The notes under the pieces are model-generated. The model saw only the letters and a list, made by a program, of their open reading frames with translations. It was not told the origin of the DNA and made no database searches. Source: Phytophthora quininea (Eukaryota; Oomycota; Peronosporomycetes; Peronosporales; Peronosporaceae). From it: 64,000 nucleotides of DNA. A program made the position numbers and the translations under genes. The stretch spans positions 1-64,000 of the forward strand of contig JAAVTG010000125.1 in assembly GCA_011947345.1 (NCBI GenBank). The letters are read 5' to 3'. This document shows positions 1-12,754 of the stretch, piece after piece. Each line of letters begins with the position of its first letter. Position 1 is the first letter of the stretch.

Positions 1-1475
1 AACACGGTGGGTAACACCTTCATGCGCCAGTACTACCACTTCCTGGCCAAGGAGCCGCAGAGTCTGCACCGCTTCTACAAGACCGAGAGCCGCTGGTGCC
101 ACGGCGTGGGGTCCCACATGGAGGAGCCCATCGCCGGCCAGCGCGCCATCAATGACCAGATCCTCAAGCGCGGCTACGCTGGGGCCCGCGTGGACCTGGA
201 CGCCGGCTCCATCGACTGCCAGGACTCGCTCCAGGGCGGCGTGCTGGTGCTGGTGACGGGCGTCATGACGCTGCGCAGCTCCCCGTCCCTAAGCCCTTCG
301 TGCAGACCTTCTTCTTGGCCGTGCAGCCTAATGGTTACTTTGTGTTGAACGATTGTCTGCGCTTCCTGGAGCTGCCTGGCGCTGCGCCCATGGAGGAGAA
401 GCAGAAGGAGACGCCTCTGTCTCCAAATAAGAACGGAAAGAAGGTGACGACTCCCGAGTCCCCTAAGAAGGAGGAGGTTGTGAAGGAGAACAAGGCGATT
501 AAAAGGTCAAGCAGACGCCGCCGCCGTCGCCCGTCAAGACGACGGTCACGGTAGCGTCGTCCCCAGTCAAAAAGACGACGAAAACTGTGGAGGAGAAGAC
601 AGCCCCTGTGAAGTCTGAGTCGCCCATCAAGTCTCCTGTCAAGAAGGCGGAAAGCCCCAAGAAGAAGGTGGAAAAGGTGGAGTCGCCTAAGAAGCAGGAG
701 AAGGTGGTCTCCCCGAAGAAGGAGGAGAAGCCGGTTGAAGAAACCCTGAGCCGCCTGCTGCACCTGTGGCGGCTTCGGCCGATCCGGTGGTGCCTGCTCC
801 CGCTGAGCCAGCGAAGCCCAAGACCTGGGCGGCGCTTTTCGGCCCCAAGTCCACTACCACCGCGGCTGTTGCACCGACGACTGCTGCGGCCCCGACTTCG
901 GCCCCTACTAAGCCATCCACGCCGAAGGCTGCAGCGCCGACTGCGACTCCTGCTGCTGTTAGCCCTGCTGCAGGTGCCCCGGCCCCGGAAAAGTCTCCGA
1001 AGAATAAGGCAAACAAGGACAAAGAAAGCCGCCCGCGTCTGTACAGCCTATTCATCCGCGACGTGCCGTCGCAGACTCGCGATAACGACCTGCGCGATCT
1101 GTTCAAGAGCTACGGCTCCATTGCCGGTGTGAACGTGGTGAGCGGCCGCAACTTTGCGTTCGTGGACTACCACGAGGAAAGAGCATGCGTGCTGCGCTCG
1201 CCGAGACTGCCGAGTTCAAGATTGGAGACAAGGTGTTGCAGGTGACTGAGCGTGGAGAACGCAAGGAAGGCCCGCGTAGCGGCTTCCGTGGCAATGACAC
1301 CCGTGGCCGTGGTCGCGGCCACGGACCCAAGGGCGGCCGCGGCGAGCGCAAGGAGCGCAAAGACGACGAGGAGTCCACGAGCAAGGGCGACCAACGCGAC
1401 GGACCCCGGCGCGAGAAGACCGGCAACCGCCGTGGTGGCAAAGTGGACGGTGCGCCGCACAGCCGAGCTGACTAA
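1..1475 (+). CDS. G3BP/Rasputin-like NTF2-RRM RNA-binding protein, 5' partial, multiply frameshifted
   Basis: Stress-granule type RNA-binding protein; the family couples an NTF2-like dimerisation fold to an RRM and RGG tail. The window opens inside the NTF2-like domain (about 1-390; GNTFMRQYYHFLAKEP, VLVLVTGVMTLR, FVQTFFLAVQPNGYFVLND). A Lys/Ser/Pro-rich linker with repeated SPKK-like units follows (about 390-740), then an Ala/Pro-rich stretch, an RRM (about 1035-1175; RNP2 LFIRDV, RNP1 GRNFAFVDY) and an Arg/Gly-rich tail to a TAA at 1473-1475. The coding frame changes four times, near 281-290, 495-505, 740-747 and 1178-1185, each beside a short homopolymer, so no single frame is open. Either the sequence has indel errors or the gene is decaying. 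Domain order and motifs support the family strongly; functional status is uncertain. Confidence 0.8.
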
Positions 1476-2024
1476 ACGGTATAATATGTGCAGCAGCTAG
1501 GTTGTCGACTCTGAGAAGACAACGTAGCGCTAAAATGGCACGATTGGAATACAGGGCTGAAGGGCTACTGTTTTACAGAGCTGTGGTCAAGGCACGGGAG
1601 GCATACACACAGAAAGAAGGGTGCTCGCGAACTCGGCTGTCTGGTGCGGCAGTCTGATGCTTTGGTTCTTGTGCGTTTTAGCGTGGATGGCCTGGCCAGC
1701 AATGCATCGGGTAGAAAGACAGACAGAACAGACACACAAACATCCGAGCCGACTACGGAGACGTACGTGATCGAAATGGAGAAGCAACCTCACTCCTTTC
1801 GGCTCCATTAGGTAGAACGGCTAGTACAGGGACACAAAAGAAAAGAAAAGCACACGGGGTGCGGCAAAATACTCGCGGTGTTCACAGCATTGGTTTCAAA
1901 AATGCCTCGACTCCTTCATGAACGAATTGCTTTTGGCGTGGCAGCTTCGACAACGTACAATCCTATTATCCCTGTCTGTCAAGTGTTACTTTGCACGTAG
2001 CACGTAACGAGGAAGCCAAAGCTT
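1476..2024. other. intergenic, convergent 3' ends
   Basis: This spacer separates the 3' ends of the G3BP-like gene (+) and CNOT10 (-), so it should hold two 3' untranslated regions. Only short open frames without recognisable motifs occur here, and I see no RNA gene or repeat. Confidence 0.5.
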
Positions 2025-4438
2025 TTACTGCACTACTTGAGCTTCTTTCAACACGCGGAGTGCCTTCTTCGTGTCGCCCTTTTGAGCAGCACGTACACTA
2101 ACAGCTCGAGTGACTCGCGGCAATTGGGATTTTCCCGCACAGCACGCGTCACACTTTCCTCGGCTTCGGAATTCCTTCCTTGGAGCAATAGAGTCGTCGC
2201 ATTGTTGACGTGGACTCCTGCTCGCGCTCGCGAAACCTGCATTGCCAACAAACGATTAGGTGCTAAGTAGACGAACTCTACGGTATCTAAAGAAACCGTA
2301 CCTGAATTTTGGCTTCCCGGGCATACTCTTCCGCCATGGCGATCAAATCCCTCTCGGACTGTAAAGCCTCCGTGGCTTCGGCCGCTCGGGACAATATACA
2401 AAGCGCCTCTGCAGTGTACGATCTAGCTAAGAAGCTGTTCGCCTTCGAGCACGTGGGCAACGCTAGCAGCTCCTTCGCGCTTGTAATTGCTAGCTGAGGC
2501 TCGTACATCGACAAGTACACGTAGGAAAGGTTGATCAGCGCCTTCTGACGCAACACGTCAAGAGCATCTGCATCTAGCGCCTCGTTATCTGCTCCATCGC
2601 TAGCAGGTGCGGAAGTGGTAGCGTCTGCATCTCCATTTGTCTGCGAGGAATCCAGTAGCTGGTTGCAAAGCAGCACGGCGTTCTTGAAACACTTCGCCCC
2701 AAAAGGAAGGCTCATCGTCGGTGTGCCATCAGAATCGTTAGTATCCGCAGATGCCGCACGGACTCCATTGCTCCTGCCATTTTTCTCCGGAAGTTTGATC
2801 TCCTGTGACGCCGAAGACGGCAGGTTTGTCGGGAGAAGAACTCGGCGGTGCGAGCCTGACCCCACAATGCTTTGAATCAACCCGCTTTTGTTTCCAGCTG
2901 CCAACGCCAATTTCTGCTCCTTCGCGTAGGCCGCAGTACAGCATTCGCCGAGGCGAAGCCAGAGTTTTGGGCGGTTGAAGAACAACCGGGAAGACTCGTG
3001 GAAGCAGCGGAACGCTAATGCGTATTCTCCTTGAAGCAATAGATGCAGACCGTTATTGTACATGATCTCGTGATGAGAAGAACTCTGCAGAATCACAACG
3101 TAAACAGCACAATGTGAGAATTTCCAGACGACTGTTCAATCATAAGATGCGACCATACCACAATGACAACTGCATCCATCTTGGTAGCCGTCGTGGTAGC
3201 TTGCAGTGCCCTGGCAAAGTATGACTGTGCCGCCTTTCGTTGCCCCATTTGGTAGTGGATGCATCCCATATTATTCAACAAAACACTCTAGAAATCGCGG
3301 GTCAAATGAGTTCAGTCCAACTCCAACAAATGATGATTCAAACTTGCGTACCTCGCTCACGGCTTCCTGTGTACACGATGCTAGAAGCTTGATACATTTC
3401 TTGTAGTTCTTCTTTAAATATTCCAGATTCGCCTTCAAAAACAGCGCTGTCGAGTTCTGCACCACCAGGCATGGATGACCGATGCCTGTACTGGTTTTCT
3501 CAGACTCCATCGCCAGCGAGGACGCCGACGTAGCAGCGTCCCCTCGATCGTACGTCTTAATCTCCTTCTGGAAGATTTCCAGCGCTGACTTGACCTCCTT
3601 CTTCGCGGTTTTCAGGTTGCTCTGCAATAGCATGAACTTCGCGCGGTAAAGATGCAGTCGGAAGCGGAATTCCGTCACATCCCACCGGTTTTTCCGCTGT
3701 CTCCGTCTCCACCACGTTGCCAGCGGCATCGCGCTGGACGAGGTGGTCAGGTGTCTCCTGCACGGTATTAAACCGGTGCGGTTTCTCCAAGAACGCCAAG
3801 ATGTTCTGCGCCTTCTTGATCGTTGCTGCACGCTCCCTCTCCGTGCTCACACATCCGCGACTACTGTGCAAAATCACATCCAGGTAGAGGAATCCGGCAT
3901 GCATAGCGACGTTCTCGTCGATCGGATCCACATTACGCATCACCGTCTCCAGCACCGAGCTGGCCTGCGAGTACTGTTTGGTCAAGAACAGACTCGCGGC
4001 GAAGTTGTAGCGCAGGTACGACAGTTCACGCTCAATCGAAAACGACGAGCTGTCATCCGTAGAGGATTCCTCCGCGGCGTCTCCTTCAGCGGCAGCTGGC
4101 TTGCTGCTCTTGTCATGTTCCTGTATCTGCACACGAAGACTCTGCTTTAGCAACCTGCAGCTTGTCTGGGGTGTCCAGCCCAGCCGCAAAACGAGCCAAT
4201 GCCACATTGTGGCGCACCTTGAAATCCTGTCTCGGGTCGATCTCTTCGACCAGCTTCTCGAGTGCATCCACCGCCTCCACGTACTTCCCAGCACTGCAGA
4301 AACGACACCAAAGGCACGTTAATTCAACAGTTGTCTTAGTCTCTGCTGTGGAGCAACGTGACGCCATCCTTTGACGTACTTGAACTTTTGCTGGGCTCGA
4401 TGACTCAGCGACGACTTATTGTCCTTGGCCCCCGACAT
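2025..4438 (-). CDS. CNOT10: CCR4-NOT complex subunit 10-like TPR protein
   Basis: Subunit of the CCR4-NOT deadenylase complex. The product is a chain of TPR-like helical repeats, for example NNMGCIHYQMGQRKAAQSYF (about 3200-3275) and ELSYLRYNFAASLFLTKQYS (about 3970-4035), ending in a TPR pair (NNATTLLLQGRNSEAEESV). The start at 4438 (MSGAKDNKSS) is chosen because exon 1 (4380-4438) splices through a GTACGT donor (intron 4294-4379) into AGKYVEAVDALEKLVEEID, a classic CNOT10 opening. Another intron lies at 2237-2301 and others near 3095-3170 and 3280-3350. The frame slips near 4150, near 3690 and at the AAAA run near 2078; after the last slip the protein would end ALRVLKEAQVVQ at 2025. The family match rests on TPR content, length and order, so I am fairly but not fully sure of the symbol. 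Confidence 0.72.
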
Positions 4439-4889
4439 GGCGCCAATTGCTGCTCTCACTTCGCAGCCTTGTTAATGGCCTTTGATGCTTGTTTAACTCG
4501 GTTCTGCAGTGTCCGAATAAGATTACAGGCCAAAATGTGTCAATATCGTAAAGTGGTTAGTATGATGGCTATAGAGAGTATTAAACAGCGGGAGAAGCAG
4601 GTCGTGTAGACAGCACACACCTCTTCTCGCTGATGCCTTGCTCTGTTGACCAGGCGAGCGTAGACACGAAGGACGCAAGGGAAGCAGCAAGCCTTCTTCT
4701 TGTTTCTTGGGGTGGATTTCCGAGTGGTCGAGCGGTGAACGAGGGGGAAATAATTGTGTTGATTTTTATAATTTGTAACAAATTAGCTAAATCGCACCTA
4801 GCGCCTTGTCACATTTGTGCACTTTGGCTTTTGCGAGGGCGTCACGACAAAGTGCTGTGTTGTATATTATTGCTCGTTACTGGATCTGC
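4439..4889. other. intergenic between CNOT10 start and PRPF8 3' end
   Basis: Both neighbours run leftward, so this should contain the CNOT10 promoter and the PRPF8 3' untranslated region. No conserved reading frame, repeat or RNA gene was recognised. Confidence 0.45.
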
Positions 4890-7800
4890 TCACGCGAAGA
4901 CGTTCTGCTGCTCCTGTTCGATGGTGGACTCCTCCTCGGTCGCCTCCAGCGCGCTAAAGTTCATGAAGTGCGTCTTGCGGTGGATCTCGTGGTAGAACTC
5001 CTTGGGGTTGCCCAGCTTCAGGTCGTACTTCATGCCCGTGTTGTGCTTGACGCCCATAAAGTTGTAGTTCCAGACCTCCTCCTCAGGCACCATGTAGAAG
5101 CCCAGGAACCGATCGGACAGCAGCATCTGCACCTTCTCGTAGTAAGTCGGCGCAAAGCCTGCTGGGTTGGCGCCGCTGTCCTTGTTCTGCCGCCCCCACT
5201 CGTATCCTGCAGGCGTCAATTTGTACGCAGTCAGCGAGCAGGAGCCGGGAGTAAAGCTACACGTAATAATGATCGTCTTCTCGCCGTCCCAGGACGTGTT
5301 TTCAGACATGATCTTCGAGTGGAAGGTCACATCTTGCGGCGGTAGGCTCGGCAGCTCGTTCGGTTGAGTGTGGATCCACCCCAAAGCCTCCATACCGTCT
5401 AGATACTCGTGCTCAGGCATATGCAGCGGAACTGTCACACTCTGATGCGTACCGAGCTGCGGCGGCATCACGATACAACGGATCTCCTTCACCTGCGGGT
5501 TATCAGGAGGACTAACGCCGTACATCAGACCGCAGATCTGAGTGCGCAAGTCCGACACGGTGATGAATTTGTTCAGCACGTTCTTCGGCAGCACATACGT
5601 AAAGCCCGTCTCTTTGATGTCATCCGACGACACGTAAATGTGGTTTGTGCGCAGGTGCAGGTTGGTCGCCGAGATGGCACGGACTCGCCAATCCGTTTTA
5701 GATGCAAACGAGTGCTGTTCGTATTGGCTTGTAGAGGTAACAACCATCTCGTCACCGTGCACATTGACCGTCTTCGTCGTGACCGCGGTCAGCTGGCTCT
5801 GTTCACGCGCCTGCTGCTCAATCTCCGCGACTTGCTGTCGCTGGAGAGACGGCGCCGAAATCTCCATACCTAAGATAATATCGCGGATTTCGGATTGGGT
5901 CAGCGAGGCAACGTTGACGTTGTTCTTCTTGCCGTAGTCGCCCAGGATGAGGTCCTTCAGTTGCACTTCAACCTTTAGCCACTGTTCATCCGTCAGAGAT
6001 GGCCAGATATGGTGCGGCTGAGTCGTAGTCTCCCCATCCGGCCGCAAGATGATCTTTGTGCGGTCGTTGCTGACATGCAAAGCGCGCAGAATCAAGATAA
6101 GACGAGAGAAGGCCGTGTACGACGTGATAGTGTTCAGCCAGTCGTCGTAGATGTTGAACAGCACCATCTGAGGCTCTGTAGCCTTGAGAATCAAGTCGCC
6201 AAACTTCTCAACCTTCAGACATGCCTGGAATGGAAGCTGCAGCTCACTACCCTTGATCACAATGTTTGGGAAGTCTAGTAAGTGCACTTCAAGCGGGTCT
6301 AACATACCCTTCCGCGTCACAATGATCTGCTTCGGCTGCTCCTCCACAGGAAGCGAGCGGATTAATGCTGCCACTTCCTCGGCCGTCTTCCATTTTGCTA
6401 GTTGGCCTAATCGTTTCTGACCAGCCCACACTGACGTGTGAATAATCTTAAGGAATAATTGACCAGTGCGCGGGTTGAAGATGAAGATCGCGCCGTTAAT
6501 CGGCTTCGTGGTCAAGTTGCCTTCGAACGTCTTGTGGATCGTAACACGGTACACGTTCGTGTCATCCACGAACCAAATGATCTGGTTCGAGAACAGCTCG
6601 CCGTAGTTCTGGCTCGACAGGTATGGCTCTGTAGGTTCGGATGAGTAAAGTTGCAGACCCTTGCGGATACGCTCACGCAGCACATACAGCGCTGGATTAG
6701 CCTTCATGATCTTGGCCATCGCCTGTTGCATCAGCGGTTTGCAACCAGGGAACCAGTTGCCGTAGCCACTATACAAGTTGTAAGCGAGGTCCACCGCAAG
6801 CAGCACGCCCGTCGGAGACGGGTAGATCGTCATGTTGTCCGTCGTGTAGTCCAGGAACTTAGCACGCGCGTATCGCTCCACATCGTGCGAGTCGAAGTCG
6901 CCCCAGCGCAGCTGCACGTCGATCCAGTATTTGGTGCTGGTCGAGCCGTCGTAGCTCTCCTTCGTATCGTGCAGTAGCGTCGGCCGGCCCATTTGCCACT
7001 TGTACGCGGCGAAAAGCAGGATGTCGGCGCACGACGAGTTCATTTTATAGGATTTTCGAGGGTGAATCGTCTCCTTCTGCACATTTTCGATCTCCAGAGC
7101 GTCCAGTTCCTGATCAAACACTTGGCAAAGGTCCATAACCAACGATTCGTGGATTTTCTGCCACAAGTGCGCGCGGAAAATCTGAATAAGAGAGATCTTG
7201 AGGGTCGGGATCTTGCCGTGCATGAAAATACCCGTCAAATCGAGCTGCACTTGGAAGCCCACATACACGTTGGCTCGGTTGATCGTGGGAGACCACCACA
7301 GAGTGAATCGACGGTTCGGGATCTGGTTCAAACCTGATCGCTGCGCGTTCGTCAGCTTCTTGTACTTCATACTCTCCTCAAACCCAGATGCCTTCTCCCA
7401 GAACAAGCCCTCCCATGTGGGGAAGTATGTGCCCTTAAACAGCGTGTGCTCTAAAATACCCTCGACACCTCCAAGTGCCTGGATCATATCGGTTCGGTAG
7501 TTGTTCAGATTCCAGAGCTTACCGTCATGCCGTTGGTGCGTCCACCAGAACGGGTTCTGACGCATCACCTGATAGCTCTTAAAACCTGTACGTACACGCC
7601 AACCCTTGTCATATGCAAGTGTGTGACGATCCTTTTGGAAAAGAGTGTTAATACGAGGAATACCGCGATCCCACGAGTCTTCCAAATCTTCCAAAGTCAA
7701 TCGACGGTTTTGAGCGTTCGCTTCCTGACGCTTTAGAGCGTACTCGGCCCACACCCGCTGTGAATCAATGAATTCAGACTCCCATGGCTGCAGGTAGCGG

Positions 7801-10800
7801 AACAAATTCGGGATCAGTTGATCCTCTTCATGGGACATACCCGAGCGGAAATGCGTCACGCCGCCGCCATCAGTTTGCTTTGAGTATCGTAGGTCTGACT
7901 GTGGGATCAGAACGTGACCCATCGACAGCATGCCAAGACCACCCAGCTCCTTCGGAGTGTAGAACACGACCGGCGGGAATCGAGAAGGCATTTTAGAGTT
8001 TAAACCGATTTTGATACGCGTCTGAATCTTGTTCTCGCACTTGACAAGAAGATCCAACAGTTCTTGCGTCTGCACCACCGATTCCCTGTAGTATGTCATT
8101 AAACCAATCAGAGCCGAGTTCCATTTGTTGGCAACCTTGGTGAACGTCGTACTACCCGAAGACATCAAGATCTGACGAATACGGTTCTCGAAAGAATGAA
8201 GAGATTCATCATCCACACGAAGGTAGGCCTGGGCAGTCCGTTCCTTCGTGGTTTCGTTCTGCAGGATCCACACGCCATCTTTGTGTGTAAACTCGGCATC
8301 CATCGCTCTCATCTTTGGCAAAATCCGAATCTCAAAGCCACACATATTAAACAGCAAGTTCGGGTTGTCCTTCGAGTACACGGAAACGAAGCTGTTATCC
8401 CAGTCAAACGTCGTCATCGAGCGAGGAAGACGATTCTTCATATCCCAGAACGTAGCTCTTCCCAGGTTCACATCATGCTTCATCAAACGCATCCGAGCGT
8501 CACGAGGCCAACACTTCTTATTGTTGTAACCAACCACATTTTCATTGTTCGGGTCGGGGTGCTCCGTCAGATAGCGCTGGATCAAATCGCGAGAATCATC
8601 TGCGTCAAAGCGGAACAGCACGTAGATCTTATCAATGTAGCGAGTGTACAAGCGAATTGGGTGCCGCGTCTCCGTCGCAGTGTCCTTAAAGGATAGATAT
8701 TCGTTTGGGAGCTCTGGCGGGCCAGCAATCTCAGTTGCACGCGTAAGGCCCAGCAGAAGAAGATCCAAAATCAAACCGTAGTACTGGAAGATAAAAGACC
8801 CAAACTGCAGGCCACGAATGAGACCGTACGAATTCGTGTGCATCATATCCTTGTATGCGAGCACGACGTTGTTCTTCGCAGTCATGTAATCGGCAATGTT
8901 GTGGTCCAGGATCAACCGCAAGAGACGGTTTAGCAACGTCAGATCAATCTTTTCATAGACCTTTTCCAGCTTGGACTCAAGCATGACCACACACTCTTCT
9001 TCAGACGTATCCCACACCTTGTGGAGGTTGTTAACTCCCTGGCACCACTTGTACACAAGCAGTGGAGGCGGTTCAGAGTCACTGGGCTTAATCCAGCACG
9101 GGAAGAGGTGGCGCTTATCAGCTTCGTACCACAGATACTGGTCCAAATACGCATCTGTAATTTTCTCCAACGGCTCGATGTCATACACAGGGATCAAGTG
9201 GCTGTACAAGTCCATGAACTCAATGTGGACTTCTTTGAAAGCGCGTTGAGTCAGCAGATGCCGTTTGATGCGTGAGAGGGCCTCGTGTGGGTTGTCATAC
9301 GCCTGCTCAATCAGCCCGAGCTCTTCTCGCTGTGACTGATTCAACCGATTGTTCACCGAATAATTCTCCTTTAATCGTTCCAGGGCGAGGATAAGCAGCT
9401 TGGTGTCGTGTTTGTATGACAAGGGAGGGAACGGAATAGGAGCAAACTTCCGACTTTCTAGCCAATGCACCGTAGTCGTGTAAACAGCAACAGCCTCTTC
9501 AGCAGATACATACGGACCATCCTTGAGATAGTTGTGCTGACGTTCTTGCTCAGCCTTCAACCAAAGGCGAGTCAACCGACCCAGATTCTTCTTGCATACA
9601 GTCTTGTCAACAGTAGCACCGCGTTTGATACGCTCGCGGTTATAATGAGCAACGTTTGTCCACCAGTCAGCCTTAGATTTCACGTACCTCAAAATCATGT
9701 TCTCAATTGGAGCTGGCAATCCTGGCACCTTCCACGGAATATTTGCCTTCCAGCAACGCCATGCCTCACTGAGATGAGCCATGATTACACGCGACTTGTT
9801 CACCTTGACACCTTCCGGCATCATATCAAGAATATCGTGCATTACTGCCGCACGAAGCTCCAAGTCAAAGTGACTTTCCACTCGCTGTTTAGTCACAGTC
9901 TTCGCGATACCCTTGGAGTGTCGACCTTCGAATTGGCGAGCCAGCAAGTTTCCGAGCCATCGCTCAAGCAAAGGAACAATACCGCGAAGGAAGAAGAGCC
10001 ACACACGCCAGCCCGGAGCCCAGAAACCGCATCCAGGTCCCTTTCCAACTGGACCCGTATTGAAACGGTAGTAAATCAAGTGTTTCAAGTCCTTGCACAT
10101 GCGGACCTGACGCATCAAACGGTATTTGTATCGGTACATACCAGTCAATTGGCCCACGTGTGCGAAAATGTATTGAAGGCCATCTGCCAATTGGAAAGCA
10201 TCGACGTTGCCCAGACGATATTGAACGTGAGCATCCACAATCAACTTCGTCAAGCGCAGAATTTCTCTCGTCAAGTGGAAGGCGTTACCAAAACGTGATT
10301 TCTTTCGCTCCTTCGTCGTAAGCGTCTTGATGGGCTTGAGATTGAAATTGTAGTCCAAGTGGAGGTAGTTGAGGTTCTTGCGATGAATCAACAAATTCAG
10401 CATGTTGTAGCCCTGTCGACACACCTGCAGACCCGCTTCGACCCAGTCCAGTTCTGTACTCTGGAAGAATTTGGTTGACTTCAAGGACTTGAACAGATAT
10501 CTCTTGTTCAGAGATTTAGGCGGGCGATGATGCAAGGAGTTCAACACCCAGCACTTCAGCAGTTTCTGGTAGCTGACACGAACCTTTACAGGCTGGCCGG
10601 GAGGGCAGTGCTCCTGGAACCATTTGTTCACTAGAGGGACATCAATCGCACGACGCGTACGACCTGTGCGTAAATTGAATGGCCGCGGTGCCCAGTACAA
10701 AGCGATACCATTCGCTGTCTCTGGCGTATACAGCGGATCGTCAGTTAAAAGAGGGTCGAATCCTAGTGGCAGCTGGAACTCGTCGTCTTCATCCTCTTCC

Positions 10801-11948
10801 TCGTCTTCTTCTTGACGTTTGTCATCTTTACCAGCACGATTCACGCGGAAATGAGAAATTGGATTCACAATCGGGTCGAAATAGAACGCTGGGAGGTCTG
10901 GGTCTTCAGCCTTAATGTAACACAGCACCGGCGTGTGGTACGGCTGAATGTGCACTGAACGTGGGCGACTGTTGTACAGGAATGGGAATGCAACCTTGTA
11001 CTCTGTGCGGATCTGGTGACGAATAATGATCTTGTTGATATCGTTGAACTCGTTCCAGTCCTCATCATCCTCGTCCAAGTCACGGTACAGCGGCTCAAAC
11101 TTGGGTCCGCCCGGGATCGCCACATTCAGCGCCTTGGCAGTGAAAAACGATTTCTTGTCAAAGAGATATTCGTAGTTCGGGTCGATCAAGTCGCTCATCA
11201 ATTGTCCTGCAAGACGGTGCAAATTGGCCATGATGGGCACCGGCAGTCTCCACTTGCGATAGCTAGGTCCGTTCACGAATTTGGTATCCACCAAAGGCTT
11301 GGAATCATACAGCCACTCAATCACCGCTTCGTCGTCCTCTTCATCCAGCTCCATGGTAATACTCTCGGACGGTTCAATGTCCAAGATATTGTCACCATAG
11401 TCCAGAGGCGGCTCCTCGTCGTCAAAGGGGAAGCGCATGCGCTTAAAGTGGCGGCGGTCCCTTTTCTCTCGTCGCATCATGATCCACATGGTGCCCCACT
11501 GGGCAATGTAGACGGGCTCGATGACCCATGGGATCTCGTTCACAAAAGTGATGGCTCCAGTCACGTGGTACAGCACCTTGACGTCCTTGACCTGCTCCCA
11601 GGGCATGGGCATGTTCTCCAGCAGCTTGTAAATGGCGTGGGGCACGTACTTGAGCGCCCCCAGGTACACGCGCTTGTCGTGGCGGAACTTCTTCGAGCTC
11701 ATGTCTCCGTGGTCCTTGATGATCTTGCGCAAGTGCTCGGGCGGCATGTCATCCTTGACGCTCTCCACGAAGCCGAACTTGCGCTTCTCGCCGTAGCGCT
11801 TGGAGTTCATCTTGTTCCAGCGGCGGCTGCGCTCCTCCAGCATCTTCTGCTTCTCCTCGGGCGCCAGGAAGAGGCCGTTCGAGTGACTGTTGGCCGCGCC
11901 TGCGTCCATGTCGACGTCGGGGGCCCCGGGTTCTCCAGGGGCCGGCAT
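4890..11948 (-). CDS. PRPF8: Pre-mRNA-processing-splicing factor 8 (U5 snRNP core)
   Basis: Central scaffold of the spliceosome; it cradles the U5/U2/U6 catalytic RNA core. One uninterrupted frame of 2352 aa, close to the 2335 aa of human PRPF8. Hallmarks run in order: [12 protein letters not shown] and [19 protein letters not shown] near the N-terminus, [20 protein letters not shown] analog and [20 protein letters not shown], the RT-like central region, [19 protein letters not shown], the RNase H-like region, and a C-terminal JAB1/MPN domain ([33 protein letters not shown]). The frame extends to 12074, but I place the start at 11948 ([13 protein letters not shown]) because the 42 residues before it have no family resemblance. 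The C-terminus ends NVFA. Absence of introns over 7 kb is notable next to its spliced neighbours. Confidence 0.97.
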   Translation of the reverse strand: MPAPGEPGAPDVDMDAGAANSHSNGLFLAPEEKQKMLEERSRRWNKMNSKRYGEKRKFGFVESVKDDMPPEHLRKIIKDHGDMSSKKFRHDKRVYLGALKYVPHAIYKLLENMPMPWEQVKDVKVLYHVTGAITFVNEIPWVIEPVYIAQWGTMWIMMRREKRDRRHFKRMRFPFDDEEPPLDYGDNILDIEPSESITMELDEEDDEAVIEWLYDSKPLVDTKFVNGPSYRKWRLPVPIMANLHRLAGQLMSDLIDPNYEYLFDKKSFFTAKALNVAIPGGPKFEPLYRDLDEDDEDWNEFNDINKIIIRHQIRTEYKVAFPFLYNSRPRSVHIQPYHTPVLCYIKAEDPDLPAFYFDPIVNPISHFRVNRAGKDDKRQEEDEEEDEDDEFQLPLGFDPLLTDDPLYTPETANGIALYWAPRPFNLRTGRTRRAIDVPLVNKWFQEHCPPGQPVKVRVSYQKLLKCWVLNSLHHRPPKSLNKRYLFKSLKSTKFFQSTELDWVEAGLQVCRQGYNMLNLLIHRKNLNYLHLDYNFNLKPIKTLTTKERKKSRFGNAFHLTREILRLTKLIVDAHVQYRLGNVDAFQLADGLQYIFAHVGQLTGMYRYKYRLMRQVRMCKDLKHLIYYRFNTGPVGKGPGCGFWAPGWRVWLFFLRGIVPLLERWLGNLLARQFEGRHSKGIAKTVTKQRVESHFDLELRAAVMHDILDMMPEGVKVNKSRVIMAHLSEAWRCWKANIPWKVPGLPAPIENMILRYVKSKADWWTNVAHYNRERIKRGATVDKTVCKKNLGRLTRLWLKAEQERQHNYLKDGPYVSAEEAVAVYTTTVHWLESRKFAPIPFPPLSYKHDTKLLILALERLKENYSVNNRLNQSQREELGLIEQAYDNPHEALSRIKRHLLTQRAFKEVHIEFMDLYSHLIPVYDIEPLEKITDAYLDQYLWYEADKRHLFPCWIKPSDSEPPPLLVYKWCQGVNNLHKVWDTSEEECVVMLESKLEKVYEKIDLTLLNRLLRLILDHNIADYMTAKNNVVLAYKDMMHTNSYGLIRGLQFGSFIFQYYGLILDLLLLGLTRATEIAGPPELPNEYLSFKDTATETRHPIRLYTRYIDKIYVLFRFDADDSRDLIQRYLTEHPDPNNENVVGYNNKKCWPRDARMRLMKHDVNLGRATFWDMKNRLPRSMTTFDWDNSFVSVYSKDNPNLLFNMCGFEIRILPKMRAMDAEFTHKDGVWILQNETTKERTAQAYLRVDDESLHSFENRIRQILMSSGSTTFTKVANKWNSALIGLMTYYRESVVQTQELLDLLVKCENKIQTRIKIGLNSKMPSRFPPVVFYTPKELGGLGMLSMGHVLIPQSDLRYSKQTDGGGVTHFRSGMSHEEDQLIPNLFRYLQPWESEFIDSQRVWAEYALKRQEANAQNRRLTLEDLEDSWDRGIPRINTLFQKDRHTLAYDKGWRVRTGFKSYQVMRQNPFWWTHQRHDGKLWNLNNYRTDMIQALGGVEGILEHTLFKGTYFPTWEGLFWEKASGFEESMKYKKLTNAQRSGLNQIPNRRFTLWWSPTINRANVYVGFQVQLDLTGIFMHGKIPTLKISLIQIFRAHLWQKIHESLVMDLCQVFDQELDALEIENVQKETIHPRKSYKMNSSCADILLFAAYKWQMGRPTLLHDTKESYDGSTSTKYWIDVQLRWGDFDSHDVERYARAKFLDYTTDNMTIYPSPTGVLLAVDLAYNLYSGYGNWFPGCKPLMQQAMAKIMKANPALYVLRERIRKGLQLYSSEPTEPYLSSQNYGELFSNQIIWFVDDTNVYRVTIHKTFEGNLTTKPINGAIFIFNPRTGQLFLKIIHTSVWAGQKRLGQLAKWKTAEEVAALIRSLPVEEQPKQIIVTRKGMLDPLEVHLLDFPNIVIKGSELQLPFQACLKVEKFGDLILKATEPQMVLFNIYDDWLNTITSYTAFSRLILILRALHVSNDRTKIILRPDGETTTQPHHIWPSLTDEQWLKVEVQLKDLILGDYGKKNNVNVASLTQSEIRDIILGMEISAPSLQRQQVAEIEQQAREQSQLTAVTTKTVNVHGDEMVVTSTSQYEQHSFASKTDWRVRAISATNLHLRTNHIYVSSDDIKETGFTYVLPKNVLNKFITVSDLRTQICGLMYGVSPPDNPQVKEIRCIVMPPQLGTHQSVTVPLHMPEHEYLDGMEALGWIHTQPNELPSLPPQDVTFHSKIMSENTSWDGEKTIIITCSFTPGSCSLTAYKLTPAGYEWGRQNKDSGANPAGFAPTYYEKVQMLLSDRFLGFYMVPEEEVWNYNFMGVKHNTGMKYDLKLGNPKEFYHEIHRKTHFMNFSALEATEEESTIEQEQQNVFA

Positions 11949-12097
11949 GCTGCAGCGATGGAGTGCGCACTCTGCCTTCACTATGGAAACTACAGGCGGA
12001 AGGCGCTCCGACATATTAACTGTCATGTAGCATATAAAGATCGCTGGTGTACTTACACACCAAATGCGGCACATCTCAAAAGGACACAGAGCACAAA

Positions 12098-12754
12098 ATG
12101 GCGAGTCTGGAGGCGATGCCGCCTGCGGCGACCGTGGGCGACGATGCGAAGGCGGTGGAGCGCGAGATCCCCATCAAGCTGACGCTTGGCGTGGCCACGA
12201 TGAGTCTGGTGGCCTCGGGGCAGTGGGAGCTCGGTATGGGCGTCGTAGTATTGACTAAACCATGGTGATACACTTACTGCTACAAATGGTCCATTGACTT
12301 GCAGATCACTCGACGCTGCAGCAGGTGCAGGAGAAGGCCCGGTTGCTGGAAGAGCGCAATGCCACACTCGAGACGGAGAACGCCCAGCTACGGGACAAGT
12401 GCACACGCGTGACGGAGGAATCCAATATGGAAAAGTTCAAATGCCAGCTGCTGGTGGAAATGGTGCGGCTTCAGGGCTGCGAGGCGCGCTGGAAGCAGCT
12501 AACGATATGTCTGTGGGTGTGCTTTGGCTATATATGTGTGCGTGCGGCAGTTGGCGGTGTCAAGTCTGGACGAGGAACGCACAAGAGCGCAGGCCGAACA
12601 GGAGAAGGCTCGTGTCGCCAGTATGAAGGCGGACGTGATCACGCTGCTGGAACAAGCGCGCCAGGAAGGCTTAGACGTACGGAAGCTGAGTGCAGCACTT
12701 GCGGCCGGGCCGCTCGGTGCAGCGCTGGACCCGACCCAGCCGAGCGCTCCGTAA
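12098..12754 (+). CDS. small coiled-coil protein, unrecognised
   Basis: Three exons read as one short heptad-rich protein. Exon 1 (12098-12233; [16 protein letters not shown]) ends at a GTATGG donor; the intron closes at CAG 12302-12304. Exon 2 starts at 12305 and encodes [20 protein letters not shown] and [17 protein letters not shown]. Exon 3 starts at 12551 after GGCAG and encodes [17 protein letters not shown] and a tail rich in Ala, ending QPSAP at 12754. The second splice is awkward: the only phase-compatible GT donor gives an intron of about 34 nt, so a one-base error near 12500-12516 is likely. The pattern suggests a parallel coiled coil, perhaps a cytoskeletal or vesicle adaptor, but no family is recognised. 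The ATG lies 150 bp from the PRPF8 start, so the two genes share a divergent promoter. Confidence 0.6.

Noticed and set aside
11016..12182. 388-codon plus-strand frame opposite the PRPF8 N-terminus
   Set aside because: Exact antisense of a strongly conserved coding region; GC-rich codons keep the opposite strand open and it has no motif of its own.
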